From positions 1 to 64,000 of the forward strand of contig NZ_JAHGAJ010000008.1 of the NCBI RefSeq assembly GCF_030248535.1: a stretch of DNA of 64,000 nucleotides. The letters are read 5' to 3'. The notes below the pieces were generated by a model that was not told the DNA's origin, searched no databases, and was given only the letters and a program-made list of their open reading frames with translations. Shown one piece after another: positions 45,100 to 54,241 of this stretch (positions are counted from its first letter, which is position 1; the number at the start of each line of letters is the position of its first letter). The DNA is from Vibrio sp. D404a. GTDB taxonomy: Bacteria > Pseudomonadota > Gammaproteobacteria > Enterobacterales > Vibrionaceae. The position numbers and the translations under genes were made by a program.

Positions 45100-45876
45100 T
45101 TAGAGGTAAGGCTTAACCCAACCTAAACCTTGTTCCGTTGTGTTGCGTGGGTTGTACTCACAGCCAATCCACCCTTGGTAACCTGACTCATCCAGCACAT
45201 TGAACAGGTGAGGGTAATTGAGCTCCCCCTCTGAAGGTTCGTGTCTTTCTGGAACAGAAGCGATTTGGATATGGCCGGTATAAGGCGCGACATCGCGAAT
45301 CAAAGTGCTCAGGTCGCCATCCATAATTTGTGCGTGGTACAGGTCAAGCTGCAACTTCACGTTTGGACGACCCACTTGCTTGATAAGCTCGACGGCGTCA
45401 CGTTGATGTGCCACAAAGTAGTCAGGGACATCGCGATTGTTGAGAGGCTCAATCATCAGTTCAATTCCATGCTCAACAAACTTGTCTGCTGCGTAACGAA
45501 TATTTGAGATGAAAGTATCGATATGCTGTTGGCGACTGTAGCGCTCATCAAGAAAGCCCGACATTGCGTGAACCTTTTTACAGCTCAATGCCTCGGCATA
45601 CATCAGCGCCGTGTCGACACTCGCTTTAAACTCTTCTTCACGCCCAGGAATAGCAGCGAAGCCACGTTCGCCAGCGTCCCAATCACCCGGAGGCATGTTG
45701 AACAGCGCTTGTTCAAAACCAAACTGTTCCATCTTGCTTGCCAGCTCTTTCGCTTCAAATGGGTATGGAAATAGGTATTCCACCGCTTTGAAGCCTGCTT
45801 GGTGAGCCTTTTCAAAACGTTCTAGAAATGGAACTTCTGTGAATAACATGGTCAGGTTTGCTGCGAACTTAGCCAT
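45100..45876 (-). CDS. otnI: 2-oxo-tetronate isomerase OtnI
   Basis: A 258-residue TIM-barrel protein of the hydroxypyruvate isomerase family, with AANLTMLFTEVPFLERFEKA, IEPLNNRDVPDYF, QLDLYHAQ, and GCEYNPR. In four-carbon acid-sugar pathways OtnI converts 2-oxo-tetronate to 3-oxo-tetronate. Its ATG shares a base with the stop of otnC (TAATG), indicating translational coupling. Hydroxypyruvate isomerase itself is the alternative name, but the neighbourhood favours OtnI. Confidence 0.9.
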   Translation of the reverse strand: MAKFAANLTMLFTEVPFLERFEKAHQAGFKAVEYLFPYPFEAKELASKMEQFGFEQALFNMPPGDWDAGERGFAAIPGREEEFKASVDTALMYAEALSCKKVHAMSGFLDERYSRQQHIDTFISNIRYAADKFVEHGIELMIEPLNNRDVPDYFVAHQRDAVELIKQVGRPNVKLQLDLYHAQIMDGDLSTLIRDVAPYTGHIQIASVPERHEPSEGELNYPHLFNVLDESGYQGWIGCEYNPRNTTEQGLGWVKPYL

Positions 45877-46523
45877 TACTTACCTCTCCCTTTTAGGTCT
45901 TGAACCTCTGCATCCGTTAGATAACGAATGTTGCTGTCTTTAAGAATGAACGCCAGTTTGGCTGTTTCTTCTAACTCTTCGGCGTTATCTACGGCATCTT
46001 CAAAATCAGAACCCGTAATAACAGGACCGTGATTCGCCAATAGGAAGGCGCGATAGTCCCCTGCACGTTGTGCTAACTCTTCTGCAATTTGTGGATCACC
46101 CGGACGTAGGTAAGGAATCACTGGCAGCTCACCAATGCGCATCACAAAGTAAGGTGTGAAGGCCTTTATGGCATTCGCGCGGTCAAGACCTTCAAGGCAA
46201 GAAAGTGCCGTCAGGTAGGTTGAATGCAAGTGAACAATCGCATTGCACTCAGAGTTATTACGATAAATCGCAAGGTGAAAAGCCGCCTCTTTTGATGGTT
46301 TTTTACCAGAGATATGGTTGCCATCAATATCGACAACCGATAGCTCCTCCGCGACCAGACGACCAAACGACGAGCCCGTCGGTGTCGCTAAGAAGTGACC
46401 ATTAGGAAGCTTAAGAGATAAATTACCTGCACCGCCTGTTGCATAGCCACGTTCAAACATCGAACGAGCCAAAATAACCATTTGCTCACGTAGTTGCTGT
46501 TCTGTCATCACATTAGTACTCAT
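45876..46523 (-). CDS. otnC: 3-oxo-tetronate 4-phosphate decarboxylase OtnC
   Basis: About 215 residues of the class II aldolase/AraD family. The zinc-binding HLHSTYLTAL and the later LLANHGPVITG are visible. OtnC decarboxylates 3-oxo-tetronate 4-phosphate to dihydroxyacetone phosphate. Start codons at 46526 and 46523 are adjacent Met codons; the second has the better spacing. It is coupled to otnI by a TAATG overlap and lies nine bases after otnK. Confidence 0.9.
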   Translation of the reverse strand: MSTNVMTEQQLREQMVILARSMFERGYATGGAGNLSLKLPNGHFLATPTGSSFGRLVAEELSVVDIDGNHISGKKPSKEAAFHLAIYRNNSECNAIVHLHSTYLTALSCLEGLDRANAIKAFTPYFVMRIGELPVIPYLRPGDPQIAEELAQRAGDYRAFLLANHGPVITGSDFEDAVDNAEELEETAKLAFILKDSNIRYLTDAEVQDLKGRGK

Positions 46524-46534
46524 CACAGCCTCAC

Positions 46535-47791
46535 TTATACAAAGAACGATTGAGCTTTAGCGAAAAAGTCTTTATCGCCAAAATTGCCAGATTTGAGTGC
46601 AAGTGAAAGTTCACCTTCCACCGACTTCACCCACGGAACACCCGGAGCAATCTGAGGCCCAATATGGAAACCTTTCACCGCTAAACTCTGTGTCACAACG
46701 CCCGATGTTTCACCACCCGCAACAATGAAGTTTTTCACACCATGTTGCTGTAGTTTGATCGCCAACTGGCTAAAGAACTGCTCCACCGCATGACTAGAGG
46801 CGTGAGCGCCAAACTCTTCCTGAATTGCCTTCAACGCAGTCGCATCCGCAGTCGCGTAAACTAGTGGAGCAAACTCACTCTGAATATGTGTCATCACCCA
46901 GTCGAAGACTTGGTTTGAGTAATCTTGATCGGTTAAACACGCTTTCACATCAATCGCGAAGTGTGGGGCTTTCTCTTTGTAGACAGCAACTTGTTGATTG
47001 GTCATTACTGAACAAGAGCCTGAAAAAACAACCGTTTCCGCTTTAGCAGGATTCCCCGCCAGTTTGGCATCTGTTTGATCTTCTAGATGCTCGACCCAAT
47101 TCTTTGCGATACCAGCAGCTAAACCTGAGCCACCCGTCACTAGCTTCAGAGACTTTGCCGCTTGTCCAAGTGTGACAAGGTGCTCAGCATTGAACGCGTC
47201 AACGACGGCATAACGATTCCCTTGATGCTTGAGTTCAGAAAATCGTTCAGTGACAGCTTGAGCGCCTTGCTCAATAACCTGAAAGTTAACCAAGCCTGTT
47301 GTGCCTTCTGCTTGCGCATCCATCATGCGAATAACACTAGAGTCTGTCATTGGCGTCACAGGGTGATTACGCATACCTGAGTCACTTAACAACTCTTGGA
47401 ATACAAACAGATGGCCGTTGTAAACTGTGCGACCATTCACCGGCAGCGAAGGGCATACCATAGTGAAATCTTCACCTAACTCAGCAAGCAGTGCATCAGT
47501 TACTGGACCAATGTTGCCTTCTGCTGTGCTATCAAAGGTTGAACAATATTTGAAATAGAACTGCTGACATCCATTCGCTTGCAGCCACTTAAGAGCTGCA
47601 ACTGAATCATTAATCGCCTCACCGACTGGACAAGAGCGAGATTTAAGACTGATCACAACCGCATCGGCGTTGATCTCAATCTCTTCTTTTGGAATTCCGT
47701 TAAGCTGAACTGTGCGCATACCGTTTTCTACCAGAAAACCTGCTATGTCCGTTGCGCCAGTAAAGTCATCTGCAATAACACCTAATAACAT
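46535..47791 (-). CDS. otnK: 3-oxo-tetronate kinase OtnK (DUF1537)
   Basis: A 418-residue four-carbon acid-sugar kinase. N-terminal LGVIADDFTGATDIAGFL and C-terminal IVAGGETSGVVTQSL are the family signatures. It phosphorylates 3-oxo-tetronate at O4. The gene lies between ltnD (25 bases upstream) and otnC. The companion genes (isomerase and decarboxylase) support OtnK rather than D-threonate kinase DtnK, which pairs with PdxA2. Confidence 0.92.
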   Translation of the reverse strand: MLLGVIADDFTGATDIAGFLVENGMRTVQLNGIPKEEIEINADAVVISLKSRSCPVGEAINDSVAALKWLQANGCQQFYFKYCSTFDSTAEGNIGPVTDALLAELGEDFTMVCPSLPVNGRTVYNGHLFVFQELLSDSGMRNHPVTPMTDSSVIRMMDAQAEGTTGLVNFQVIEQGAQAVTERFSELKHQGNRYAVVDAFNAEHLVTLGQAAKSLKLVTGGSGLAAGIAKNWVEHLEDQTDAKLAGNPAKAETVVFSGSCSVMTNQQVAVYKEKAPHFAIDVKACLTDQDYSNQVFDWVMTHIQSEFAPLVYATADATALKAIQEEFGAHASSHAVEQFFSQLAIKLQQHGVKNFIVAGGETSGVVTQSLAVKGFHIGPQIAPGVPWVKSVEGELSLALKSGNFGDKDFFAKAQSFFV

Positions 47792-47816
47792 GATTTATTC
47801 TCCACTCTACTTTCGC

Positions 47817-48725
47817 TTACTTGTCTTTGCGTTCTACGCCTGGAAGCTCAATGCCATCAAAGATCTTGATAACAGCACTGTCATCTTCCTGTCCAAAACC
47901 GGCATTGCTTGCACTCACAAACATGTTCAGTGCTGTGCTTGAAAGAGGAAGTGGGAATTTCAGGTCTTTAGCTGTGTCAGATACTAAGTTGAGATCTTTC
48001 ACGAAGATGTCGACCATAGACTTTGGTGAGTAGTCGCCATCAACCACATGCTTCATGCGATTCTCAAACATCCAAGAATTGCCTGCCGCATTGGTCACAA
48101 CGTCGTACATTAAGTCGAGAGGAATGTCCGCGCGTGCTGCCAGAGCCATCGCTTCTGCACCGGCCGCGATATGAACACCAGCCAGCAGTTGGTGAATGAT
48201 CTTCACCGTAGCGCCCAAGCCAATCGCTTCACCAATGTTATAAACCTTCGCAGCTGTTGCATTTAGCACCGGCTCAAGCACATCGAATGTGCTTTGCGAA
48301 CCAGATGCCATGATGGTCATCTCACCCGCTTCCGCTTTAATTGCTCCACCAGAAACCGGAGCATCAAGCATCATTAAGTTGTGCTCTGCCAGTTTCGCTT
48401 CAATTTGTTTTGCGTCTTCTGCTGAGATAGTTGCAGACACCATAACCGGTGTATTTGGCTTTAGCGCCGCCGCAAGACCCGTTTTGAACAGTACCGTGTT
48501 AACTTGAGCTGCGTTCACGACCAGAACGAGAACTGAATCTAGCTTGTCTGCAAACTCAACCGCATTAGTAGATACCGCTTTCGCACCGAATGAACCTAGC
48601 TCTTCAAGCGCTTGAGGATTTAAATCGAAACCATAGACATCTAACCCTGCACGTACACATGACTTCGCAGCACCCATGCCCATCGAACCCAAACCAATAA
48701 CACCGACAGATTGAACTTCACTCAT
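47817..48725 (-). CDS. ltnD: L-threonate/D-erythronate-type dehydrogenase LtnD
   Basis: A 302-residue NAD-dependent beta-hydroxyacid dehydrogenase. IGLGSMGMGAAKSC binds NAD; DAPVSGGAIKAEAGEMTIM and the catalytic Lys region VKIIHQLLAGVHIAA are present. It oxidises the four-carbon acid sugar at C2 as the first step of the pathway. Sequence alone does not separate L-threonate from D-erythronate specificity; ltnD is used by comparison with YgbJ of E. coli. It is the first gene of the operon, divergent from the DeoR regulator. Confidence 0.87.
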   Translation of the reverse strand: MSEVQSVGVIGLGSMGMGAAKSCVRAGLDVYGFDLNPQALEELGSFGAKAVSTNAVEFADKLDSVLVLVVNAAQVNTVLFKTGLAAALKPNTPVMVSATISAEDAKQIEAKLAEHNLMMLDAPVSGGAIKAEAGEMTIMASGSQSTFDVLEPVLNATAAKVYNIGEAIGLGATVKIIHQLLAGVHIAAGAEAMALAARADIPLDLMYDVVTNAAGNSWMFENRMKHVVDGDYSPKSMVDIFVKDLNLVSDTAKDLKFPLPLSSTALNMFVSASNAGFGQEDDSAVIKIFDGIELPGVERKDK

Positions 48726-48807
48726 AACAACAATGCCTTCTTGGAAAATATATAAGTAGATTTTGTTAATTCTTGTTTATGTTTGTGATTATATGTGAAG
48801 CAACCGT

Positions 48808-48963
48808 TCACTACTTAGTGATAAGTCACACTTTTAACAAAAGTTAACATACACCTGTCGATTTAACCCTTTATAGGCATAGAAAGTCGTTTATAGGCGT
48901 CAAATCACAATAATGCAGGCTGTTCTAGAACATAAGTTCACAGATATTCACAAGCACTGTGAA
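48808..48963. promoter_or_regulatory. Repeated elements between ltnD and the DeoR gene
   Basis: The 280-base divergent gap holds TCACTA-CT-TAGTGA at 48808-48821, two TTTATAGGC direct repeats exactly 20 bases apart (48871-48879 and 48891-48899), and TTCACAG/CTGTGAA at 48937-48963. The two direct repeats, two helical turns apart, are the best candidates for DeoR-family operators. Confidence 0.45.
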
Positions 48964-49005
48964 GATTGGTAGGATGTGTTAAAACAAAGATATAGAAGAA
49001 AAAAC

Positions 49006-49761
49006 ATGATTCCAGCTGAACGCCAACGCACGATTTTATCGCTGCTTTCACACCAAGAAGTAATCAGTATCTCTGAATTAACAGAACACCTCGATGTTTC
49101 ACATATGACAATACGCCGAGATATCGTGAAGCTTGAATCATCAGGTAAGGTGATATCTGTATCAGGAGGGGTTCAACTGGCGCAAGCGCTTCACAGTGAG
49201 CTCTCACACGATGCAAAAGCTGAGCAACAAGCGTTAGAAAAAGTGCAAATTGGAGAGTTGGCAGCAAGTTTGATCTCACCTGAGGCAACCATTTATTTAG
49301 ATGCAGGAACAACCTCATTAGAAATTGCCCATCAATTAGCCGGTCGTGACGACTTATTAATTATTACCAATGACTTTTCAATCGCAGCCTACCTAATGAA
49401 TCACACTCGATGTGATATCTACCATACAGGCGGTAAAGTAGATCGTGAAAACCAATCAAGCGTTGGGGGCAAGGTTGCGGAGTTTTTAAACGGTGTGAAT
49501 ATTGACGTGGCTTTTATCTCCTCCTCTTCATGGAGTTTAAAGGGCCTATCCACGCCAAATGAAAATAAGGTCTTGGTCAAACAAGCGATCGTGCGAGCAG
49601 CACAGACAAACTACTTGATCTCAGACTCAACCAAGTATGGTCGAATTGCTAGCTTCCATGCACTTGATATCGAAGAGTTGAATGGCATTGTCACCGACAG
49701 TAACCTATCGACGAGTGTCGTTGAAGAGCTGCATGAAAAAGGTATTGAGGTCATCCGCTAA
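49006..49761 (+). CDS. DeoR/GlpR family regulator (YgbI-like)
   Basis: A 251-residue DeoR-family repressor: N-terminal HTH (MIPAERQRTILSLLSHQEV, TIRRDIVKLESSGKV) and a C-terminal sugar-phosphate-binding domain (YLDAGTTSLEIAHQLAGRDD). The ATG at 49006 was chosen over a GTG ten codons upstream because it begins the family N-terminus. It is divergent from ltnD and corresponds in position to ygbI of E. coli, so it probably represses the acid-sugar operon. Its stop overlaps that of the next, convergent gene. Confidence 0.9.
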   Translation: MIPAERQRTILSLLSHQEVISISELTEHLDVSHMTIRRDIVKLESSGKVISVSGGVQLAQALHSELSHDAKAEQQALEKVQIGELAASLISPEATIYLDAGTTSLEIAHQLAGRDDLLIITNDFSIAAYLMNHTRCDIYHTGGKVDRENQSSVGGKVAEFLNGVNIDVAFISSSSWSLKGLSTPNENKVLVKQAIVRAAQTNYLISDSTKYGRIASFHALDIEELNGIVTDSNLSTSVVEELHEKGIEVIR

Positions 49762-50036
49762 CTGGAGCGAAACCGCTTAACAACTCGAACTGCAAACAAA
49801 GCTAAAACACCAATAATGTATGCCTTGCCGACCCACATTCCGACAGTGATCAGCTGATTCTCCTTATCGATCAGGCGTTGATACTCAACACCTGAAAGAT
49901 AGGGATCGTCGAATGGTGCAATACTGGCGCCCCAGAAATACCAACAAAACCAGACGATACCTCCAACAAGCAGAAGAAGGGTTAACAAAGAGAGTTCTTT
50001 TAGCACGCCGAGCAGCATGTTCTTATTCACTGACAT
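49758..50036 (-). CDS. Small two-helix membrane protein, uncharacterised
   Basis: A 92-residue protein with two hydrophobic helices (LSLLTLLLLVGGIVWFCWYF and VGKAYIIGVLALFAVRVV) joined by a short soluble loop and ending in basic residues. No family was recognised. The ATG at 50036 starts MSVNKNMLL; a start five codons upstream is possible. Its stop overlaps the stop of the DeoR regulator on the other strand. Confidence 0.6.
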   Translation of the reverse strand: MSVNKNMLLGVLKELSLLTLLLLVGGIVWFCWYFWGASIAPFDDPYLSGVEYQRLIDKENQLITVGMWVGKAYIIGVLALFAVRVVKRFRSS

Positions 50037-50101
50037 TCGAGTCTCCTTCACTCAAACCACCTTTCTCTGATGTGCTGAAGCGTATGTCCATCAAAAACAT
50101 A

Positions 50102-50440
50102 TTAAAGCCTTGAGCCCCACTTACCTTGATGGTCACGGTCGCAGTTTTCTTGGGTGTCGTAGCTAATGTGCTTGTCCGCATTCTTAAGTTTGATCCCAAC
50201 CTGATTGAACGCGTTTTGAACAACGGCTGACACCTGTTGCTGGCCATTAGATTCTAAGAAATTGGCTCTGTCTTTGTTGGTGTTGAATACACAAACGATT
50301 TTCAGGCTCTGCGGAAAAGAAGAGAAATTGACCGTATGAGTCACCCAAAGAAAACCCTCGTAGCCTTTTAACGTATCTTCACAGACATCAGTCAACACAT
50401 CTCTTATCTGGTTTTCTATCTTCTTATCGGATTTACGCAT
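50102..50440 (-). CDS. Uncharacterised 112-residue cytoplasmic protein
   Basis: A protein of about 112 residues starting MRKSDKKIENQIRDVLTDVC. Similar short proteins in vibrios and Shewanella are, from memory, sometimes labelled Fis-family regulators, but no Fis-type HTH is visible here. Conserved-looking features are SLKIVCVFNTN and HISYDTQENCDR. The function is unknown. It lies 65 bases upstream of the small membrane protein on the same strand. Confidence 0.6.
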   Translation of the reverse strand: MRKSDKKIENQIRDVLTDVCEDTLKGYEGFLWVTHTVNFSSFPQSLKIVCVFNTNKDRANFLESNGQQQVSAVVQNAFNQVGIKLKNADKHISYDTQENCDRDHQGKWGSRL

Positions 50441-50602
50441 CAACAAAAACTCCTATTTAACACCTTAAATAATAAGGTTTTTATTACATTGTCGCTTGAA
50501 TCGGTATTGGACACCGCTGAGGTTTCAAATGCAAAGGGTTTATAAAGAATCGCAATAGAAGTGAATAGAGAAAAACTGATTAGAGAAGCAGTAGAGAGGA
50601 TA

Positions 50603-50656
50603 ACGACTCATGCTTTATTGCTGATAGGTACAGCGAGGTAGTTCAGCATGAGTCGT
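50603..50656. repeat. Long inverted repeat downstream of the Gfo/Idh gene
   Basis: ACGACTCATGCT and AGCATGAGTCGT are exact complements separated by 30 bases, and the interior holds a second imperfect pair (TTGCTG/CAGCGA). No T-run follows on either strand. Confidence 0.5.
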
Positions 50657-50673
50657 AAAAATTGAGAGGACGA

Positions 50674-51651
50674 TTAGGCGCTTGCAGCGTGCTCCCAATC
50701 CGTCAGTAACTTCATGATTACGTGAGAGTCTTGATGAGTTGCCATTGGCGCAGCCAGTTCCTTGTTACCTTGCTCAATCGCTTGGCGGATATTGCGCACT
50801 TGATAATGGAAGCCATCGCCTTGCGCTTCGACTTTCACTTCACGCTTCGACGTTTCATAGATCTCAACCGTGAATGTGCTTTCTTCAGTCGGTAACCATG
50901 GGTTGGTGTCGAGAGTGATACAGCCTTTGCTACCTAAAATAGTGAAACCATGCTTTAAACCGTGGTCTTCTGCAGTGTGGATTTGCGCAGTAAAACCATC
51001 ATTGAAGCGCATCATCGCTGACGATTCACAGATATTACCATCGTGGCCGCGTCGACCGATTGCAGAGATCTTTACGCTTTCAAATACACTCTCACCAAAC
51101 TGGTGTTGCGCGACCGAGTGAATCAGAGACATCGGGTAGCAGCCAAGGTTATACAATGCACCTTTACTTTCTGGATTCACAAACTGGTCAATCGCCGCCA
51201 CGTATGAACCTTGAATTGAGCGTACTTCACCAATTTCGCCGGTTGCTAGCTCTTGATGAAGCTTGGCGATCAGTGGATGGTTTAGGTACATCAAGCCTTC
51301 TGCAAAGAAAACACCCGCTTGTTTTACGGCTTGCAGAGCTTGTTCGGTTTTCTCCATATCAACCGATAACGATTTTTCACACAGAATCGCTTTACCCTTT
51401 TTAGCCGCTTTAATCACGTACTCGTGGTGAACGTGATTTGGTAGCGCGATGTAGATGATATCAACCGACTCATCTTCAATAAGAGCGTCATAGCTGTTAA
51501 AGGTGCGTGTTGGTTGGTACTGGGCTGCAAACTCATCAAGTGTTTTTTCTGTGCGACCAGCAACCGCGTACAGCTCACTTTGAGCATCGCCTTTGATCGC
51601 ATCTGCCATAACGCCTGAGATAAAGCTGGTTCCTAGAATTCCCCATTTCAT
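50674..51651 (-). CDS. Gfo/Idh/MocA family oxidoreductase
   Basis: A 325-residue NAD(P)-dependent oxidoreductase. The Rossmann start WGILGTSFISGVMADAI and the family EK-P-like motif CEKSLSVD (Ser in place of the usual Pro) are visible; YNLGCYPMSLIHSVA is also family-like. Sugars or inositols are typical substrates; this one cannot be named. It starts 3 bases after the stop of the ABM gene, so the two form an operon. Confidence 0.85.
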   Translation of the reverse strand: MKWGILGTSFISGVMADAIKGDAQSELYAVAGRTEKTLDEFAAQYQPTRTFNSYDALIEDESVDIIYIALPNHVHHEYVIKAAKKGKAILCEKSLSVDMEKTEQALQAVKQAGVFFAEGLMYLNHPLIAKLHQELATGEIGEVRSIQGSYVAAIDQFVNPESKGALYNLGCYPMSLIHSVAQHQFGESVFESVKISAIGRRGHDGNICESSAMMRFNDGFTAQIHTAEDHGLKHGFTILGSKGCITLDTNPWLPTEESTFTVEIYETSKREVKVEAQGDGFHYQVRNIRQAIEQGNKELAAPMATHQDSHVIMKLLTDWEHAASA

Positions 51652-51654
51652 GAC

Positions 51655-51948
51655 TTACTTCTCCTGCTTCTGAGTTTCAAATGCTTGTACTAATTCCGCT
51701 ATATCACGCTCAATGAAGGCTTGTGTGTGAGGCATACCAAAGTGCTGATTAATGGCATCACGATCGACGTACTGTTCTAACAGTATGACTCGATCACTCT
51801 GTTTTTCATCATAGGTTGCGATTGCTTGCAAGCAGCCCGCTTCACTCTGCATGTCTAAACAAAATTGTTCAATAGCCTCAATGGCCACAGCGCGTTCAAT
51901 GTTTGGCTTAATTCTTAGCTCAGCCGTCACGAAGATTGGATTAGTCAT
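51655..51948 (-). CDS. Antibiotic biosynthesis monooxygenase (ABM) domain protein
   Basis: A 97-residue single-domain ferredoxin-like protein: FVTAELRIKPNIERAVAIEA, VILLEQYVDRDAINQHFGMP and HTQAFIERDIAELV are typical of the ABM/YgiN group. Such proteins act on quinones or polyketide-like compounds, or simply protect against reactive quinones. It is translated just ahead of the Gfo/Idh oxidoreductase and is divergent from a LysR gene. Confidence 0.82.
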   Translation of the reverse strand: MTNPIFVTAELRIKPNIERAVAIEAIEQFCLDMQSEAGCLQAIATYDEKQSDRVILLEQYVDRDAINQHFGMPHTQAFIERDIAELVQAFETQKQEK

Positions 51949-52060
51949 TCTCGTCTTTCCACAGTTTTAGTTCACCTTCAATATAATTACCCCCTAATAA
52001 TTGATAAACTCATCTTTCGTTTATTATTTGTAAACCAAGAGTGTTTAATAGGACTAAAAT

Positions 52061-52945
52061 ATGGATAAACTCACCAGTATGAAGGTATTCGCTTATGTGG
52101 TTGAGCATGGCAGTTTTCGACGAGCGGCCGATCACTTTGCCCTCTCAGCGACCATGATCAGCAAGCATATTCACTCACTAGAGACAGGCCTTAATACTCA
52201 ACTCTTGCATCGAACCACGCGCAAACAGTCACTGACAGACTCAGGGCAACTCTATTACCGCGAGTGTAAACGAATTCTAGAAGACATCAGCAATGCAGAG
52301 AATCTGATTCAGACACTCGAAAACAAGCCTCAAGGTACAGTCAAAATCAACAGTCCGATCACCTATGGAAATAAGGTTTTGGCTCCCATCATTGCCAAGT
52401 TCTTAAGCCAGCACCCAAGCATCAACGTTGAATTGATGCTCAACAATGATCTGGTTGATCCTTACTCATCCGATATTGATTTGATCGTGCGGATTGGTGA
52501 CCTGACAGACTCCAGTTTGGTCGCTCGTCATTTGGGGGACTATGAGATGATTTATTGCGTATCGCCTTGCTATCTAAAGCACCACCCTACGATTGAGTCA
52601 CTCGACGACCTCGCAAATCATCCATCCCTGGGGTTCAGCTACTCCAGCCGTGGCGACAGTCAAACTAAACAGACAGCCACCCAATCAGGAACATCTGAAC
52701 ATATCCGTTTAACCTCTAATAATGGGGATGTACTGCGCTATGCGGCATTGCAAGGCGTTGGTGTATTGCTGCAACCGAGAATTCTAGTTGAAGAGGAGTT
52801 GGAAAAAGGAGTACTGCAAGAGATCTTAGTTGGACAAACCCCGAAGCCAAAACCAATACATCTGCTCTATAAAACCAAACAGCTATCGTTGAAGAATCGA
52901 ACCTTTGTCGACTTCGTGTTAAATGAACTGGCGCTAACCAAATAG
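52061..52945 (+). CDS. LysR family transcriptional regulator
   Basis: A 294-residue LysR regulator with an N-terminal HTH (FRRAADHFALSATMISKHIH) and an effector domain beginning GTVKINSPITYGNKVLAPII. Divergent from the ABM and Gfo/Idh genes, 112 bases away, which are its likely targets. Its stop overlaps the 3' end of ycaQ by 12 bases on the opposite strand. Confidence 0.87.
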   Translation: MDKLTSMKVFAYVVEHGSFRRAADHFALSATMISKHIHSLETGLNTQLLHRTTRKQSLTDSGQLYYRECKRILEDISNAENLIQTLENKPQGTVKINSPITYGNKVLAPIIAKFLSQHPSINVELMLNNDLVDPYSSDIDLIVRIGDLTDSSLVARHLGDYEMIYCVSPCYLKHHPTIESLDDLANHPSLGFSYSSRGDSQTKQTATQSGTSEHIRLTSNNGDVLRYAALQGVGVLLQPRILVEEELEKGVLQEILVGQTPKPKPIHLLYKTKQLSLKNRTFVDFVLNELALTK

Positions 52946-54130
52946 CTGCTTTAAATGTTCTGCCAAGAGTGGGCGCAGGGTTGAAGGTGAAGTCTTGTGA
53001 ACATTACAAGAGTGACAATGATTAAACGCCATAAACTGCGTTAATTCCTGACCCAATGCATCAATAAAGTCATCCCATTGTTGTAATTTGTCTTCTAACG
53101 CTAAGTTATTGATATGTAAACACCCTTGTTTACGGTCGACCTTGCAATCCATACGAGCCACCAGTTCACCCTGCCACAATATCGGCAGACTAAAATAGCC
53201 ATATTGACGCTTCGCCTCGGGTACATAACACTCAATTAAGTAATCGAAGTTAAACAATGCGCTCATTCGTTTCCTCTGAATCAACAGATTATCAAACGGC
53301 GACAAAATCTTGAGTTTGCTGCGGCTCAGCGGGCGCTTTAACAGCTCAAGCGAATGAGGAAGCATGTAGTAGTGCTGCTGTCCGATAGCAACCTTGATCA
53401 ACTCACCTTGCTCCAACATCTCTTTCAGCACATCGATCAACTGAGGTTTGATATTCTTCAGCAGATAGCTCATTTCAGCCGCTAGACCAACGCCATTGGC
53501 CTCCAGATATCGCACAATCAAGTAGCGAGCGTATTCCACTTCACTAGGCACACTAATATCAATGTCGCTCGGGATCACGCGTTCAGTCAGGTCGTACACT
53601 TTATGAAAATTAACTCGCTTCGGAACCATCAAGTCACCCTGCATGAATAAGGTCTCTAATGCCTGCTTGGCGGGTTTGCCACCCCACCCACCTTTGTTCG
53701 CTCTCTCGCCCTCAAAGTCTTTGGCCATTAAAGGCCCTTCTTGCTCGATGCGTTTGAGTACCTTATCCATTAGGGGCTGATCTTTTCTATACCAGTGTTT
53801 CAGTTGCCCGCTTTTAAAACCATTTTTACGATAAAGGCTATAACGGTAATCGCGCATTGGTAAATAAGCAGCGGCATGAGACCAATATTCAAAGACCTGT
53901 TTTTGATCGAGCAGAACGTCGAGATCGCTAGGCTGATAGCGAGCATTTCGATTCCATAACGTATGATGGTGAGCACGTTGAATCACTGAGATGGTGTCAA
54001 TTTGAATGTAGCCAAGCTGCTCAATGGCGGATAATGTCACTGCCTTTGAGGCCTGCTTTGTCTGCTTGGGAGGCAACTGCTGAGAGTGCAGAATGATTTT
54101 ACGCACTTGAGGAAGGGACAGTGAATCCAT
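52934..54130 (-). CDS. ycaQ: YcaQ-type DNA crosslink glycosylase
   Basis: A 398-residue protein of the HTH_42 family. The QxD catalytic motif of this glycosylase family is present as Q43-I-D45 in LGYIQIDTISVIQ. YcaQ-type enzymes unhook DNA interstrand crosslinks and related alkyl adducts. A following stretch FEYWSHAAAYLPMRDYRYSL is also characteristic. It is a single gene, tail-to-tail with a LysR gene. Confidence 0.87.
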   Translation of the reverse strand: MDSLSLPQVRKIILHSQQLPPKQTKQASKAVTLSAIEQLGYIQIDTISVIQRAHHHTLWNRNARYQPSDLDVLLDQKQVFEYWSHAAAYLPMRDYRYSLYRKNGFKSGQLKHWYRKDQPLMDKVLKRIEQEGPLMAKDFEGERANKGGWGGKPAKQALETLFMQGDLMVPKRVNFHKVYDLTERVIPSDIDISVPSEVEYARYLIVRYLEANGVGLAAEMSYLLKNIKPQLIDVLKEMLEQGELIKVAIGQQHYYMLPHSLELLKRPLSRSKLKILSPFDNLLIQRKRMSALFNFDYLIECYVPEAKRQYGYFSLPILWQGELVARMDCKVDRKQGCLHINNLALEDKLQQWDDFIDALGQELTQFMAFNHCHSCNVHKTSPSTLRPLLAEHLKQLFG

Positions 54131-54180
54131 AAAGATCCTGAGAATGACGAAGGGAATAAAAAGAGCCTATCGATTCGAAT

Positions 54181-54217
54181 GTTTGCTGTAAAACGATATA
54201 GTCACAAAACAGCAAAC
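54181..54217. repeat. Inverted repeat between ycaQ and frnE-like genes
   Basis: GTTTGCTGT and ACAGCAAAC arms separated by 19 bases, with short A-tracts inside; possible weak terminator of the frnE-like gene. Confidence 0.4.
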
Positions 54218-54241
54218 ACTCTCTATAGACTCGGCAGATCG

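Noticed and set aside
48781-48963. CRP site between ltnD and the DeoR gene
   Set aside because: TGTGA and TCACA half-sites occur but not with the required six-base spacing.
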